This document shows, piece by piece, positions 1 to 8,124 of a DNA stretch of 64,000 nt (the first letter of the stretch is position 1; each line of letters starts with the position of its first letter). The stretch covers positions 62,001 through 126,000 of the forward strand of contig NZ_JNZO01000015.1 in NCBI RefSeq assembly GCF_000717595.1. The letters run 5' to 3'. The notes under the pieces are model-generated. The model saw only the letters and a list, made by a program, of their open reading frames with translations, searched no databases and had not been told where the DNA came from. Made by a program: the position numbers and the translations under genes. This DNA is from Streptomyces flavochromogenes (lineage in GTDB: Bacteria; Actinomycetota; Actinomycetes; Streptomycetales; Streptomycetaceae).

Positions 1-1
1 C

Positions 2-688
2 GGACACACCCCCACACCCCATCTGGTCGCCCACGTCCACCAGACCAACCCCACGGCGGTGCTGCTCTCCGCCTCCCTGCCGACCCGACTGCCCACCGCC
101 CACAACGCGATCAGTGCGCTGCAGTCCATCGGAGTCTCCGTCATGGCCGGCGGCGCGGCCTTCGGCGCCGACGGCCGATACGCCCGTCTTCTGCGCGCCG
201 ACGCCTGGGCACCCGATGCCCGGGAAGCCGCGGCCCGCCTTGACCAGGGCCTGACCCAGCACCACGCGGGGCGGCGCCAGCAGATCGACGACGACCTCCC
301 CCACCTCACCGACCAGGAGTACACACTGGTCGTCACCCGGCGTACCGCCCTGGTGAAGCAGAGCCTGGCAGCACTGGACGCGCGCTGGCCGGCCATGCGG
401 ACCTACAGCACCGCCCAGCGGGAACGCACCGCGGAGGACATCGCCCACATCGTCGACTTCCTCGCCGTCGCCCTCTACGTCGACGACGCCGAGCTGTTCA
501 CCGGCTTCACCACCTGGACGGCCGGCATCCTCCACGCCCGTCATGTTCCCGCCGCCGGCCTGCACCTGGGCCTGGAGGTGCTGGCCGGACAGCTGCGCGA
601 CTTCCCCCGCACGCTGACCTTCCTCAAGACCGCTACCGAGGCCCTGCAGGCCGGCTCCCATCACACCGGCCCGGGAATCACCGCATGA
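2..688 (+). CDS. Cobalamin (B12)-binding domain regulator, C-terminal part (5' end outside window)
   Basis: The frame is already open at the left edge, so the start lies outside. The first visible residues include HLVAHVH and LLSASLPTRL, followed by a Gly-rich GGAAFG turn and a DAWA segment. This resembles the second half of the B12-binding Rossmann domain of light or redox sensing regulators, where a small loop precedes a GG-x-xFG motif. The usual DxHxxG cobalamin ligand would lie upstream and cannot be seen. About 150 further residues form a helical domain I do not recognise. The stop overlaps the start of the STAS gene by four bases (ATGA), so the two are translationally coupled. I infer a B12-dependent input to a partner-switching sigma-factor pathway; the product could instead be a soluble sensor with another output. 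Confidence 0.7.
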   Translation, partial: GHTPTPHLVAHVHQTNPTAVLLSASLPTRLPTAHNAISALQSIGVSVMAGGAAFGADGRYARLLRADAWAPDAREAAARLDQGLTQHHAGRRQQIDDDLPHLTDQEYTLVVTRRTALVKQSLAALDARWPAMRTYSTAQRERTAEDIAHIVDFLAVALYVDDAELFTGFTTWTAGILHARHVPAAGLHLGLEVLAGQLRDFPRTLTFLKTATEALQAGSHHTGPGITA

Positions 689-1101
689 CCCCCTACCTGC
701 CGGCCGACCTCACCGTGACGGTCCACAGCGTCGAGCCGTACTCGCTGTACCTGGCCATCGCGGGAGAGCTCGACTACACCACCACTGCGCAGTTCACGTA
801 CGAGGTCAACGAGGCGCTGGACAGCCACCGCGCACAGCAGGGGCCGGTTCTGAAGGACCTGCACCTGGACTGGAGCAGTCTCACCGGCATCGACTCCAGC
901 GCCCTGACCGCCCTCCTCCTCCTGCACCGCCGCGCCCACCCTGAAGGCATCACCCTGCACCTTCATCGTCAGCCCGCTCAGATGACCCGCATACTCGAAC
1001 TCACCGGTGTGGCCGGCTACCTCACGCAGGACGCCCCCACCGTCCACCCACCTGGTGACTCCACACCGGACGAGCCGACGGAAACGGACGTCACCTCGTG
1101 A
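685..1101 (+). CDS. STAS-domain protein, anti-sigma factor antagonist type
   Basis: The 138-residue product has the single-domain STAS fold of SpoIIAA/RsbV proteins. The pattern is a short beta N-terminus, GELDY near residue 28, and the conserved phosphoacceptor loop TGIDSSAL near residues 70-77, where Ser is normally phosphorylated by an anti-sigma kinase. The last 25 residues are a polar tail rich in Pro, Asp and Thr. The family works by binding an RsbW-like kinase and releasing its sigma factor. No such kinase or sigma factor is adjacent here, so the partner is unknown. Overlap with the B12-binding gene makes that protein the likely upstream element. A hairpin at 1258-1287 follows the gene. 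Confidence 0.85.
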   Translation: MTPYLPADLTVTVHSVEPYSLYLAIAGELDYTTTAQFTYEVNEALDSHRAQQGPVLKDLHLDWSSLTGIDSSALTALLLLHRRAHPEGITLHLHRQPAQMTRILELTGVAGYLTQDAPTVHPPGDSTPDEPTETDVTS

Positions 1102-1257
1102 ACACCCACCGGCCGGTGCGCCGCGCTCGCAAGCACGGTGAGCACTGACTGCAGCCCATCCGCCCTCCGTACGGTCCCGCTCGTCGAGCCGCTCGTCATC
1201 CGGCCGACGCGGCTGGGCGGCGGCCTTCACAGCGTACGAACGTTCCTGACGCTCGCT

Positions 1258-1287
1258 CACGCCGGTGCTCCGCGGCGCACCGGCGTG
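1258..1287. terminator. Hairpin between convergent genes, candidate bidirectional terminator
   Basis: A perfect 10-bp inverted repeat (CACGCCGGTG and its complement) encloses a 10-base loop. It sits in the 263-bp gap between the STAS gene and the converging gene ending at 1365. It has no U-tract, which is usual for Streptomyces terminators. The rest of the gap shows nothing I can assign. Confidence 0.45.
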
Positions 1288-1364
1288 CGGCAGCGCGCAA
1301 GTGGCGCGTTGTGGGTGTCCTGGTCATCAGGCCGGGATCGCCTGACACCGGGCCGCACCGCCCG

Positions 1365-1898
1365 TCAGGCGGGGAAGGAGAAGTAGAGAGCCTCGCTGTA
1401 GAAAGACCCGAAGTGCGCTTGCCAGTCGGCTCGGACCGAGGCCAGCCAGTCCTCGTTCTGACCGGCGATCGCGGCCTCGGCCTTGGCGACGGCGTCTGGG
1501 ATGTCATCGGACGCCAGACGCCGCACACTCGCTGTCGGATCGTCGTCCGTCATCGAGACGATCTCCCCGGTCTCCAGGACGAAGTACTGTGCCTGCTGCT
1601 TGTCGAGGTGGGCCGTGGTCCGGGCAACGCATTCGGCGAACTCGGCGTCACTCTCCAAGCCTCTGCCGACCGCCTGCAGAAGGTCGCGGAGCAGGGCCGC
1701 CCCCTCGGCGTAGTCCGCGGCGATGCCGATCGGAGGGTTCCAGATCATGGACGGGACGATCGTCGTTCCGCGTCCCACCATGAGTTTGTGCGCGAGCGGG
1801 ATGTCCCAGTTGTGCTCCGAAATGCAGCGGATCCGCTGGGGGACCTCTGCCTCATTCGGCATCGAGTCTGTGGAGTAGAGATACGAACGATTAGCCAT
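1365..1898 (-). CDS. Conserved hypothetical protein beginning MANRSYLYS
   Basis: This is a 177-residue soluble protein of unknown function. The frame is open 10 codons further upstream, but I chose the ATG at 1898 because MANRSYLYSTD is a start I associate with a Streptomyces family of uncharacterised proteins (a DUF7822-like family, from memory). There is no signal peptide, no membrane segment and no Cys-rich site. The sequence has several Trp residues (NWDIP, WNPP, DWLASVRADW) and an acidic middle. I cannot assign a role. It is transcribed alone toward the STAS gene. Confidence 0.6.
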   Translation of the reverse strand: MANRSYLYSTDSMPNEAEVPQRIRCISEHNWDIPLAHKLMVGRGTTIVPSMIWNPPIGIAADYAEGAALLRDLLQAVGRGLESDAEFAECVARTTAHLDKQQAQYFVLETGEIVSMTDDDPTASVRRLASDDIPDAVAKAEAAIAGQNEDWLASVRADWQAHFGSFYSEALYFSFPA

Positions 1899-1980
1899 GC
1901 TCACGACGCTAACACCGAGCACCGACAACGCCCGTGACTCAGGATCACTTCAAGGGGACGCCGCCTCCCGGACAGGTGCG

Positions 1981-2018
1981 CCGGCGGCCCGGCCCCTCTG
2001 GCGGGGTCGGGCCACCGG
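1981..2018 (-). terminator. Long GC-rich hairpin downstream of the small hydrophobic protein gene
   Basis: Bases 1981-1996 pair with 2003-2018 with two mismatches around a 6-base loop. The hairpin starts about 24 bases after the stop of the minus-strand gene at 2042-2203, the expected place for an intrinsic terminator. Confidence 0.5.
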
Positions 2019-2041
2019 CACACGGTACGAGGTCTGTTGGG

Positions 2042-2203
2042 CTACCAGCGGTACCAGCGGCCGCTGCTGCCCTTCGGGCGGGCGACGAACCCGACAAGCC
2101 ACAGCACCAGCACCGCGATCGCGACCCACCAGAGGACCTTGACCGCGAATCCGGCACCGAACAGGATCAGAGCGAGCAGAAGAACAAGAAGCAGGGGAAC
2201 CAT
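2042..2203 (-). CDS. Small hydrophobic membrane protein
   Basis: The product has 53 residues. It is two closely spaced hydrophobic helices (about residues 2-19 and 21-39) with a charged, aromatic tail ending GRWYRW. This pattern is that of the small hydrophobic proteins often found as single genes in Streptomyces. The frame extends 17 codons upstream, but those residues are Arg-rich and unlike the family, so I start at the ATG at 2203 (MVPLLLVLLLA). Function is unknown; proteins of this kind are usually considered stress-related membrane components, which is inference only. It is divergent from the GNAT gene, with about 100 bp between them for promoters. Confidence 0.7.
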   Translation of the reverse strand: MVPLLLVLLLALILFGAGFAVKVLWWVAIAVLVLWLVGFVARPKGSSGRWYRW

Positions 2204-2301
2204 CGTTATCAACCTCCGCAACACCGCATGCCCGGCCGCTCTCCGTACATGCATCCGATCCTTGTTCGTCCGTCGACGGCATCGAAGTCCGAGTAGGCGG
2301 G

Positions 2302-2922
2302 GTGGCTGGGGTGCTCACACTGACGGCGATTGCCGATGATCCGCTGGTGTTGACGCGGCGGCTGGTGCTGAAAGGCGGGGCGGAGGTCGTGTTCCGCCCT
2401 CTCACCGTGGCCGACGCGGAGCGTCTGTCGGGCTTCCTCGAAGGGCTGTCCCCCGAGTCCAGGCGGTTCAGCACCCACGACGGGCACGATCTCGCGGCCG
2501 CCCGCGAGCTGTGTGCCGCGATCGCGCGCTACGACAAGCTCCGGCTGGTACTCGAAGAGGCATCGTCCGACAGGATCGTCGGCCTCCTCGAGTTCAGTCT
2601 CGATCTCCACCCCGACGACATCACGCGCTATCAGGAGGCCGGCATCCGCCTCGCGGCGACCGACTGCCGCTTCGGCCCCACGCTGGCCGACGACTTCCAG
2701 GGGAAGGGGGTAGGAACACACGTCTTCCCGCTCGTCGCGGACGTCGCACGGCGTCTGGGCAGGAACCGGATCGTTCTGTGGGGCGGCGTGCTCGCCGACA
2801 ACCCGCGCGCCATCCGCTACTACGAGAAGAACGGCTTCCGCCGAGTCGGCTCCTTCACCGGGGCGGACGGCACTCGGTCGATCGACATGCTCCTGGACCT
2901 CGATCTGGTGCCGGGACCGTAG
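2302..2922 (+). CDS. GNAT-family N-acetyltransferase
   Basis: The 206-residue product has the GNAT fold. The N-terminal strand FRPLTVADAERL leads into the first helices. The acetyl-CoA pyrophosphate loop is DFQGKGVGTHVF (about residues 133-144), matching the Q/RxxGxG/A signature. The C-terminal motif ADNPRAIRYYEKNGFRRVG (about 163-181) is the usual substrate-side end of the family. The substrate cannot be deduced. Two GTG codons, at 2302 and 2311, are possible starts and neither has a strong ribosome binding site, so the first few residues are uncertain. Confidence 0.8.
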   Translation: MAGVLTLTAIADDPLVLTRRLVLKGGAEVVFRPLTVADAERLSGFLEGLSPESRRFSTHDGHDLAAARELCAAIARYDKLRLVLEEASSDRIVGLLEFSLDLHPDDITRYQEAGIRLAATDCRFGPTLADDFQGKGVGTHVFPLVADVARRLGRNRIVLWGGVLADNPRAIRYYEKNGFRRVGSFTGADGTRSIDMLLDLDLVPGP

Positions 2923-2953
2923 AGATCCACGACGGAGACCACACGGCTGAGCG

Positions 2954-3060
2954 TCATGCCGGCCGGGCGAGTCCCGCGGCCACGGCATCGAGAACCCGGT
3001 CCAGGCCGGTCTCGAGGGCCGGGCGGCCGCCCAGCAGGTCGGACAGCCACGTGTACTGCA
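2954..3060 (-). pseudogene. C-terminal remnant of a TetR-family regulator
   Basis: On the minus strand, 3060 to 2954 reads QYTWLSDLLGG, then RPALETGLDRVLDAVAAGL and a stop at 2954-2956. The phrase GLDRVLDAVAAL is typical of the extreme C-terminus of TetR regulators encoded beside FAD-monooxygenase genes. No start or helix-turn-helix is present: directly at about 3050 the sequence becomes the opposite-strand monooxygenase remnant. I infer that a deletion removed the N-terminal halves of both divergent genes. Confidence 0.6.
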
Positions 3061-3714
3061 CCGCCACGGCTGCCCCGTCACCATCCTCGACCGCAACCCC
3101 GCCACCCGACATCGGTCCCCCGGCGGCACGCTCGACCTGCCCGAAGGACCGGGCCGGCTCGCGCTGAGCAATGCGGGGCTGCTGACGGAGTTCCAGGCGC
3201 TGCTGCGCCCCGAGCGACAGGCCCCCTCGACATCGGTGGGAGGAGCGTGACGGAGGTGGTGCCGGGGGCGGCAGGAGGCAGCAGTAGCCGTCCGTTTCGC
3301 CGACGGGCGACAGGCGGCGTTCGACCTCGTGGTCGGCGCGGACGGCGTCCGGTCACGGACACGCCAGGAAGTCTCGCAGGTTGCACCGCACTACGCCGAC
3401 ACCTCCGTCGAATCCGCCCTCGACGACGTCGACACCCGCCACCCCGACCTCTCCCGACGCTCCTGGGCGACGCGGCCCGTCCGAGGGCCCCAGTGGGGGC
3501 GGGCACGAACCGCGCGATGCTGGAGGGAGCCGGACTTGCCGAGTCCATCGCCGCCGGCTCTGGGGACCTCGACCAGGCCGTCCGCGCCTTCGAGGAACAG
3601 ATGTGGGCACGAGCCGGCAAGTGGGCGAAGATCACCACGGCCGGTCCGGAACGCCTCGTCCGCCCGGATCCCGCCGCAGCCCCCGCCCTCTTCGATCGAG
3701 TCCAGCCAGCCTGA
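3050..3714 (+). pseudogene. Degraded FAD-dependent monooxygenase (TetX/PHBH-like)
   Basis: Pieces of one family occur in order but in two frames. From 3050 one frame reads RVLHRHGCPVTILDRNP, GGTLDLPEGPGRLALSNAGL and RPE, then stops at 3248. The same frame resumes near 3290 with VRFADGRQ, FDLVVGADGVRSRTRQ and LDDVDTRHPDL. Near 3455-3460 the reading shifts to another frame with LLGDAARPRAPVGAGTNRAM, DLDQAVRAFEEQMW and a stop at 3714. These match the second strand, the DG motif and the GDAAH..P motif of flavoprotein monooxygenases. The GxGxxG dinucleotide-binding start is absent, there is an in-frame stop, a frameshift, and missing stretches between blocks. The gene is almost certainly dead. It adjoins the TetR remnant on the other strand. 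Confidence 0.8.
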
Positions 3715-3826
3715 CGGCCCAACACCAGCGCCGGCACCGGGGCGGCGAACCGGTGAACCCGGCCGCGTGGGAGGCGGCTGTTGTGGTTGTCTGTGGACCC
3801 AGCACCCCAGGCCGAAGGAGTAGCCG

Positions 3827-4255
3827 ATGAGCAGCGTCCCCGTCCCCTTCCAGGTGTATGAGGAAGGGACGTACCTGCACGGCACGAAGGCGGACCTCGC
3901 CGCGGGGGATCTGCTGATTCCCGGCCATGCGTCCAACTTCGAGGAAGGACGCGTGTCGCGGAACGTCTACTTCTCCGAGACCCTGGATGCCGCCGTCTGG
4001 GGCGCCGAACTCGCGGCCGGCGACGGCGCCGGGCGGATCTACGTAGTGGAGCCGACCGGCGTTGTGGAAGACGATCCCAACGTCACCGACAAGAAGTTCC
4101 CCGGCAACCCGACCCGCTCCTACCGCACGACCGATCCCGTGCGCGTCCTCTCGGAACTCGAAGGCTGGGTCGGTCATTCCCCCGAGCAGATCAAGGCCAT
4201 GCGGGACGGGCTGGCCGACCTTCGACGCCGCGGCATCGCCACGATCCTGGACTGA
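3827..4255 (+). CDS. arr: NAD(+)--rifampin ADP-ribosyltransferase (Arr)
   Basis: The 142-residue product has the length and sequence of Arr enzymes, which inactivate rifamycins by moving ADP-ribose from NAD to the ansa-chain hydroxyl. Recognisable segments are YLHGTKADLAAGDLL (residues 16-30), VYFSETLDAAVWGAEL (47-62), GRIYVVEPTGVVEDDPN (69-85) and KKFPGNPTRSYR. The catalytic triad known from Mycobacterium Arr (His19, Tyr49, Asp84) corresponds to His18, Tyr48 and Asp83, all present. A GAAGGAG ribosome binding site precedes the ATG. No rifamycin pathway or other resistance gene is nearby, so this is most simply an intrinsic resistance gene; a different native ADP-ribosylation target is possible. 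Confidence 0.93.
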   Translation: MSSVPVPFQVYEEGTYLHGTKADLAAGDLLIPGHASNFEEGRVSRNVYFSETLDAAVWGAELAAGDGAGRIYVVEPTGVVEDDPNVTDKKFPGNPTRSYRTTDPVRVLSELEGWVGHSPEQIKAMRDGLADLRRRGIATILD

Positions 4256-4411
4256 CAGCCGTCGGCGCCATGAGCGCCCTCGCGTGGAGTGGCTGCCGAG
4301 GCCAGAAGCAGGAACGGTCGTACGGATCAGCCGACGGACCGTCGAGGCCGCCGTCGTTCTCCTCATCGGCCGCTTCAGACACAACCGGCCGTCGACCGGG
4401 CCGATCCCGCC

Positions 4412-5218
4412 TCACCGGGAGCCGGTCCGGCTCGCCGGCTCCGGGGAGTCCGTCGCGATCTCGGGCTCCAGGCCCTCGGCGGGGGTGGTGCGGGAGCGGC
4501 CGATGTCGACGCGCCATCCTTCGAAGGCGAGCGTGGTCGCGGTCACCACCGCCAGTCCCAGCAGCCAGCCCCCGACCACGTCGCTCACCCAGTGCACCCC
4601 GAGCGCGACGCGCGTGTAGCTCACCCCGAGCACCGCCACCGTCGCCAGGAGCCACGGCAGCGGCCGCCAGGGGCGCGGGACCAGGGGAAGCAGGACCAGC
4701 AACAGAACGGCACACGAGGTGGTGGCCGTCATGGCGTGCCCGGACGGGAAGGAGAAGCCGGGCGCGTGGGCGACGGGATCCGGCAGGTGTGGACGGGCCC
4801 GCTCGACCACGTTCTTGACCAGCAGCCCCATCAACCCGCCGGCGGTCGCGGTGACGGCCGCCCAGGCGGCGAGCCGGAACGCCCGCCGCCGCAGGAGCCA
4901 CACCACCACACCTGCCACCAGGAGCCGCATCGTCACCGGCCCCCACGCGACGTGCGTGAAGAAGTCGAGCACCCGTACCAAGGCCGGACTGCCGAGTGCG
5001 GAACGGTGCAGCCGATCGGCCACGTCCTGGTCGAGGCGGTACAGCGGAGCCCAACGCGACTCCACCAGCACCAGGGCGAGGGAGAACGGGACGGCGGCGA
5101 GGGCAGTGAGGGCCGCACCCACCAGCAGCCGCGCGCCGAACCTCGTGTCGGGCCCGCCGTGGCCGGTCACGAGCCGTCCGAGACGGTGCCGCCAGGTCCG
5201 GGTGGAACGTTCGGTCAT
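4412..5218 (-). CDS. PAP2-family membrane phosphatase
   Basis: The 268-residue product has several membrane helices and the three PAP2 signature motifs in order: KNVVERARP (about 134-142), FPSGHA (about 156-161) and SYTRVALGVHWVSD (about 200-213). The family removes phosphate from phosphatidic acid, undecaprenyl or prenyl diphosphates at the membrane surface. The first 20 residues are basic and cytoplasmic. It lies at the end of a group of envelope-lipid genes on the same strand, 43 bp after the BrkB gene, and may belong to that transcription unit. The exact lipid substrate cannot be read from sequence. Confidence 0.88.
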   Translation of the reverse strand: MTERSTRTWRHRLGRLVTGHGGPDTRFGARLLVGAALTALAAVPFSLALVLVESRWAPLYRLDQDVADRLHRSALGSPALVRVLDFFTHVAWGPVTMRLLVAGVVVWLLRRRAFRLAAWAAVTATAGGLMGLLVKNVVERARPHLPDPVAHAPGFSFPSGHAMTATTSCAVLLLVLLPLVPRPWRPLPWLLATVAVLGVSYTRVALGVHWVSDVVGGWLLGLAVVTATTLAFEGWRVDIGRSRTTPAEGLEPEIATDSPEPASRTGSR

Positions 5219-5261
5219 CGTCGTACGGTTCCTTTCCGTCGGGGGGTGGCCGGGAGGTCGG

Positions 5262-6239
5262 TCAGACCCCTGGGTCCTCGGTGATCGGCGTCGCCACCCC
5301 CGCTCGTACGGCCTCCAGCTGGGCGGCGAAGGAAAGCCCGAGGAACAGCGCGAGCGAGGTGAGGTACGACCACAACAGCAGCGCCACGAACGCGCTCAAC
5401 GGTCCGTACACGGCGGTGAACGAACCTTCGGAACCGACGTACAGGCTCAGCGCCCAGGTCGCGCCCAGCCACAGGAGCAGATGGACGGTGGCGCCGAAGG
5501 CGAGCCAGGTGTAGCCCGGTTGGGCGCGCCTGGGCGACCGGCGGAAGACGGCACTGGTGGCGATCACCGCCAGCAGGATCCCCACGGGCCAGCGCAGCAC
5601 GTCCCAGGCGCGGGATGTGGACGGGTCCAGGTGGTAGACCTCGATCAGGGCCTGGCTCAGGTCGGATCCGAGGACGGTGACGCAGAAGCTCAGTCCGAGG
5701 GGCACCCCGGCCAGCACTGCCATCACCAGCCCGCGGGCGTACTTGTGAAGGAACGGCCGGTCGCGCTCCACGCCGTATATGCGGTTCGCGCCCCGCTCCA
5801 CCTGGCACATGCCCGTGGTGACGTTCGCGACGGAGAAGAGCAGGCCGAGCCACAGGGCCACCGCGCCGCCCTCTCCGGCGTGCCGTCGGCTCTCCTGCAG
5901 CGCGTCGTCCACCACTCCCTGGCTCGGACCGCTGATCCGGCGGATCGTCAGCTCGGCGATGCGCCCGACGTCCTCGGTGTGCAGCACTCCGGACAGTCCG
6001 ATGACGGCGATGGCCATCGGCAGGATCGCCAGGACGGTCTGCAGGGCGAGGGCCCGGGAGTGGCTGAACCCGTCGGCGTACCGGAAGCGCACGAAGGAGT
6101 CCCGTACGAGGGCCCAGCCTCCGTAGTGGCGGAGCGCTGCCCAGGCCTCCTCACCCGACAGGGCGTCTCCCTGCTGACGCAGTTCGGCCTCGACGGCCCT
6201 GACCTCACTGCGCTGCGGTACGCGCGTCGCGGTGCCCAC
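5262..6239 (-). CDS. YihY/BrkB-family membrane protein (first copy)
   Basis: The 325-residue protein has the YihY/virulence factor BrkB pattern of about six membrane helices, with conserved FSHSRALALQTVLAILPM (about 52-69) and a C-terminal PLSAFVALLLWSYLTSLALF segment. Its molecular role is not settled; members are annotated as envelope proteins and are not ribonuclease BN. The GTG start at 6239 lies inside the preceding PAP2-kinase gene, a 35-base overlap that implies coupled translation. A GGAAGGAGG sequence ends only two bases before the GTG, an unusually short spacing. A second member of the family is encoded at 8258-9181. Confidence 0.87.
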   Translation of the reverse strand: MGTATRVPQRSEVRAVEAELRQQGDALSGEEAWAALRHYGGWALVRDSFVRFRYADGFSHSRALALQTVLAILPMAIAVIGLSGVLHTEDVGRIAELTIRRISGPSQGVVDDALQESRRHAGEGGAVALWLGLLFSVANVTTGMCQVERGANRIYGVERDRPFLHKYARGLVMAVLAGVPLGLSFCVTVLGSDLSQALIEVYHLDPSTSRAWDVLRWPVGILLAVIATSAVFRRSPRRAQPGYTWLAFGATVHLLLWLGATWALSLYVGSEGSFTAVYGPLSAFVALLLWSYLTSLALFLGLSFAAQLEAVRAGVATPITEDPGV

Positions 6240-8124
6240 GGCCTCCTCCTTCCCGTCCGGCCCCGGCCGGGGCCTCCGACCCCGCCGGGGTGCCTGCCTG
6301 TGCCGGGATGTCCGACGCCACGTGGGTGCTTGCTCCCGTCGGCGCGCCTGTCCGGGCCGGGGTGGTGTCCGTGTCGGTGTCCGTGTCCGTGTCCGTCAGG
6401 GCGTCTGCCCGGGCCCGGGTGCCGGTTCCCCTCGGGCCGTCCGCCGGCGCGGAGGCCGGCAGGCACACCCGCAGCGCCGCCGGCTCGACGTCCGCGGTCA
6501 GCCAGGTGCCCTCGGGGAAGGCGTCACCGTCGATCTCGCGCGGCTGCGGCCGGGCGAAGCGGAGGTCGATCCGGGCCGCGCCGAAGTACTCCAGGGCGCC
6601 GTGCGCGCGGGACCGCTCCCGCGTGCCGGACGCACGGTGCCGCCGTCCGCCCGGTGCGCGCGAGGCGAGGTACCCGGCTGCGGCGAGCCAGCCGGTGACC
6701 CCGCGCGGATCGAGCAGGACGACCTCCAGGCTGCCGCTGTCGGGTCGGGCCTCCGGAAGGAGCGGCAGCCCGCCCTGGAGGGTTCCGACGTTGCCGATGA
6801 CGACCATGCGGGCCCGGCGCTCCAACGGGGCGCCCCCGTCCAGCCGGATCGACAGCCGCATCCGGGCGTCGGCCAGATGCCGTAGGGCCGAGACCACGTA
6901 CGCGGCCCAGCCCAGGCTCTCCTTGAGCCGTGCGGAGGTGTCGCGGACCATGGCGGCGTCGAACCCCGCACCCGCCATGACCGCGAACCGGGTCGGTGCG
7001 ATCCCGTCGCCCCGTATGCGTCCCACGTCGAGTCCGACGACCTGCCCGCGGAGAGCCTCCCGCAGAGCGGGCACGGGCTCGGTCGGCAGCCGCAGGTTCC
7101 GGGCGAGGAGGTTCCCGGTGCCGCAGGGGACGATCGCCAGAGGGACCCCGGTCCCGGCCACCACGTCCGCGCAGGCGCGTACGGTGCCGTCGCCGCCGCA
7201 GACGACGACCAGATCGGTGTCCCGTCCCGCATCGGTGTCCGGTCCTTCATCCGTGTCGGTGTCCCGCTCTCCGAGGTGTTCGGCCAGGGCACCGGACGGA
7301 TCCCCGACCGTGGTCTCCGTCCACCGCTGCTCCGCGAAACCGTGGTCGCGCAGCAGCGTCCGTACCCGGGTTGCGGTCGCCTCGTCGCACGCGCGCGGGT
7401 GGCGCACCACCACGGCCCGTCGGGCGCCGTGGGCGGACGGTTCCGGAGCGGGCGGTGCCGCCTCCTTGCGGGAGCGCGGCAGCAGGGCGGCCGCCACGAG
7501 GGCCAGTGTGCAGGCGCCGTTCAGCAGCCCTGCCACCACGTCGGACGTGTGGTGCATGCCGCGGTACACCCGTGAGTACGCGACGAACAGCGGGATCACG
7601 AGGAGCAGCCCCACCGTGAGGTGTCGCCGGAAGCCGTGCAGCCGCCGGGACGCGAGGACGGCGAGCCCTCCGAAGAGGGCGACGGAGGCGCCGACGTGGC
7701 CGGAGGGGAAGCCGGATGTCGGCGGCGCCGGGTCCACGTGGGGTACGTCGGGGCGTTCGCGGTCCACGACGAGGGTGACCAGCAGGAAGACGGCGGACTG
7801 CGCGGCCACCGCCACGGCGAGGAATGCCGCCTCACGCCATGGGGGCACCCGGGGCACCAGGAGCAGGACCAGCGTGCACACGAGGGTGAGGGCGATCACG
7901 CTCTCCGTGCCCGCCAGCAGGGACGCCACGTCGGTGAGCGCGGTGACGAAGGGGGTGCGACGGTCGGCGAGGGCATCGTTGACGCCGTCCTCCGCCGACA
8001 ACGGCCAGTGGTGCGCGAGGGGCCCGGTGAGCAGCAGCCCCACCCCGGCGACCACGGCCGTCTGCACGGGCAGCAGAAGGAGCAGGCGAACCCGCCCGGC
8101 ACCCGCCTCATGTGTGTTCGTCAT
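6205..8124 (-). CDS. PAP2 phosphatase fused to a diacylglycerol/sphingosine-type lipid kinase
   Basis: The 639-residue protein joins two lipid enzymes. Residues 1-210 are a membrane PAP2 domain with VVDRERPDV, FPSGHVGAS and YSRVYRGMHHTSDV. Residues about 230-555 are a DAGK catalytic domain with the nucleotide loop VVVCGGDGTVRACADVV and PCGTGNLLARNLRLP. The C-terminal 80 residues are low-complexity and contain (Asp-Thr) repeats, with a further DTDT-rich insert before the GGDGT loop. One polypeptide thus carries an enzyme type that removes lipid phosphate and one that adds it, as known in some actinobacterial fusions. It starts with ATG at 8124, is divergent from the second BrkB gene, and overlaps the first. 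Confidence 0.88.
   Translation of the reverse strand: MTNTHEAGAGRVRLLLLLPVQTAVVAGVGLLLTGPLAHHWPLSAEDGVNDALADRRTPFVTALTDVASLLAGTESVIALTLVCTLVLLLVPRVPPWREAAFLAVAVAAQSAVFLLVTLVVDRERPDVPHVDPAPPTSGFPSGHVGASVALFGGLAVLASRRLHGFRRHLTVGLLLVIPLFVAYSRVYRGMHHTSDVVAGLLNGACTLALVAAALLPRSRKEAAPPAPEPSAHGARRAVVVRHPRACDEATATRVRTLLRDHGFAEQRWTETTVGDPSGALAEHLGERDTDTDEGPDTDAGRDTDLVVVCGGDGTVRACADVVAGTGVPLAIVPCGTGNLLARNLRLPTEPVPALREALRGQVVGLDVGRIRGDGIAPTRFAVMAGAGFDAAMVRDTSARLKESLGWAAYVVSALRHLADARMRLSIRLDGGAPLERRARMVVIGNVGTLQGGLPLLPEARPDSGSLEVVLLDPRGVTGWLAAAGYLASRAPGGRRHRASGTRERSRAHGALEYFGAARIDLRFARPQPREIDGDAFPEGTWLTADVEPAALRVCLPASAPADGPRGTGTRARADALTDTDTDTDTDTTPARTGAPTGASTHVASDIPAQAGTPAGSEAPAGAGREGGGRGHRDARTAAQ
6365..6394. 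repeat. Hexanucleotide tandem repeat (GTGTCC)n inside the lipid-kinase gene
   Basis: Five consecutive hexamers, four GTGTCC and one GTGTCG, lie in the 3' end of the kinase gene and encode alternating Asp-Thr. A diffuse version recurs at about 7214-7266. Copy-number change would keep the reading frame and only alter linker length. Confidence 0.75.

Noticed and set aside
4719..6698. Long plus-strand open frame of about 659 codons
   Set aside because: Antisense to PAP2 and BrkB genes, low-complexity Arg/Ala/Gly translation and no family signature; typical high-GC shadow.
6365..7266. Repeats considered as CRISPR or recombination sites
   Set aside because: They are in-frame hexamers encoding Asp-Thr without spacers.
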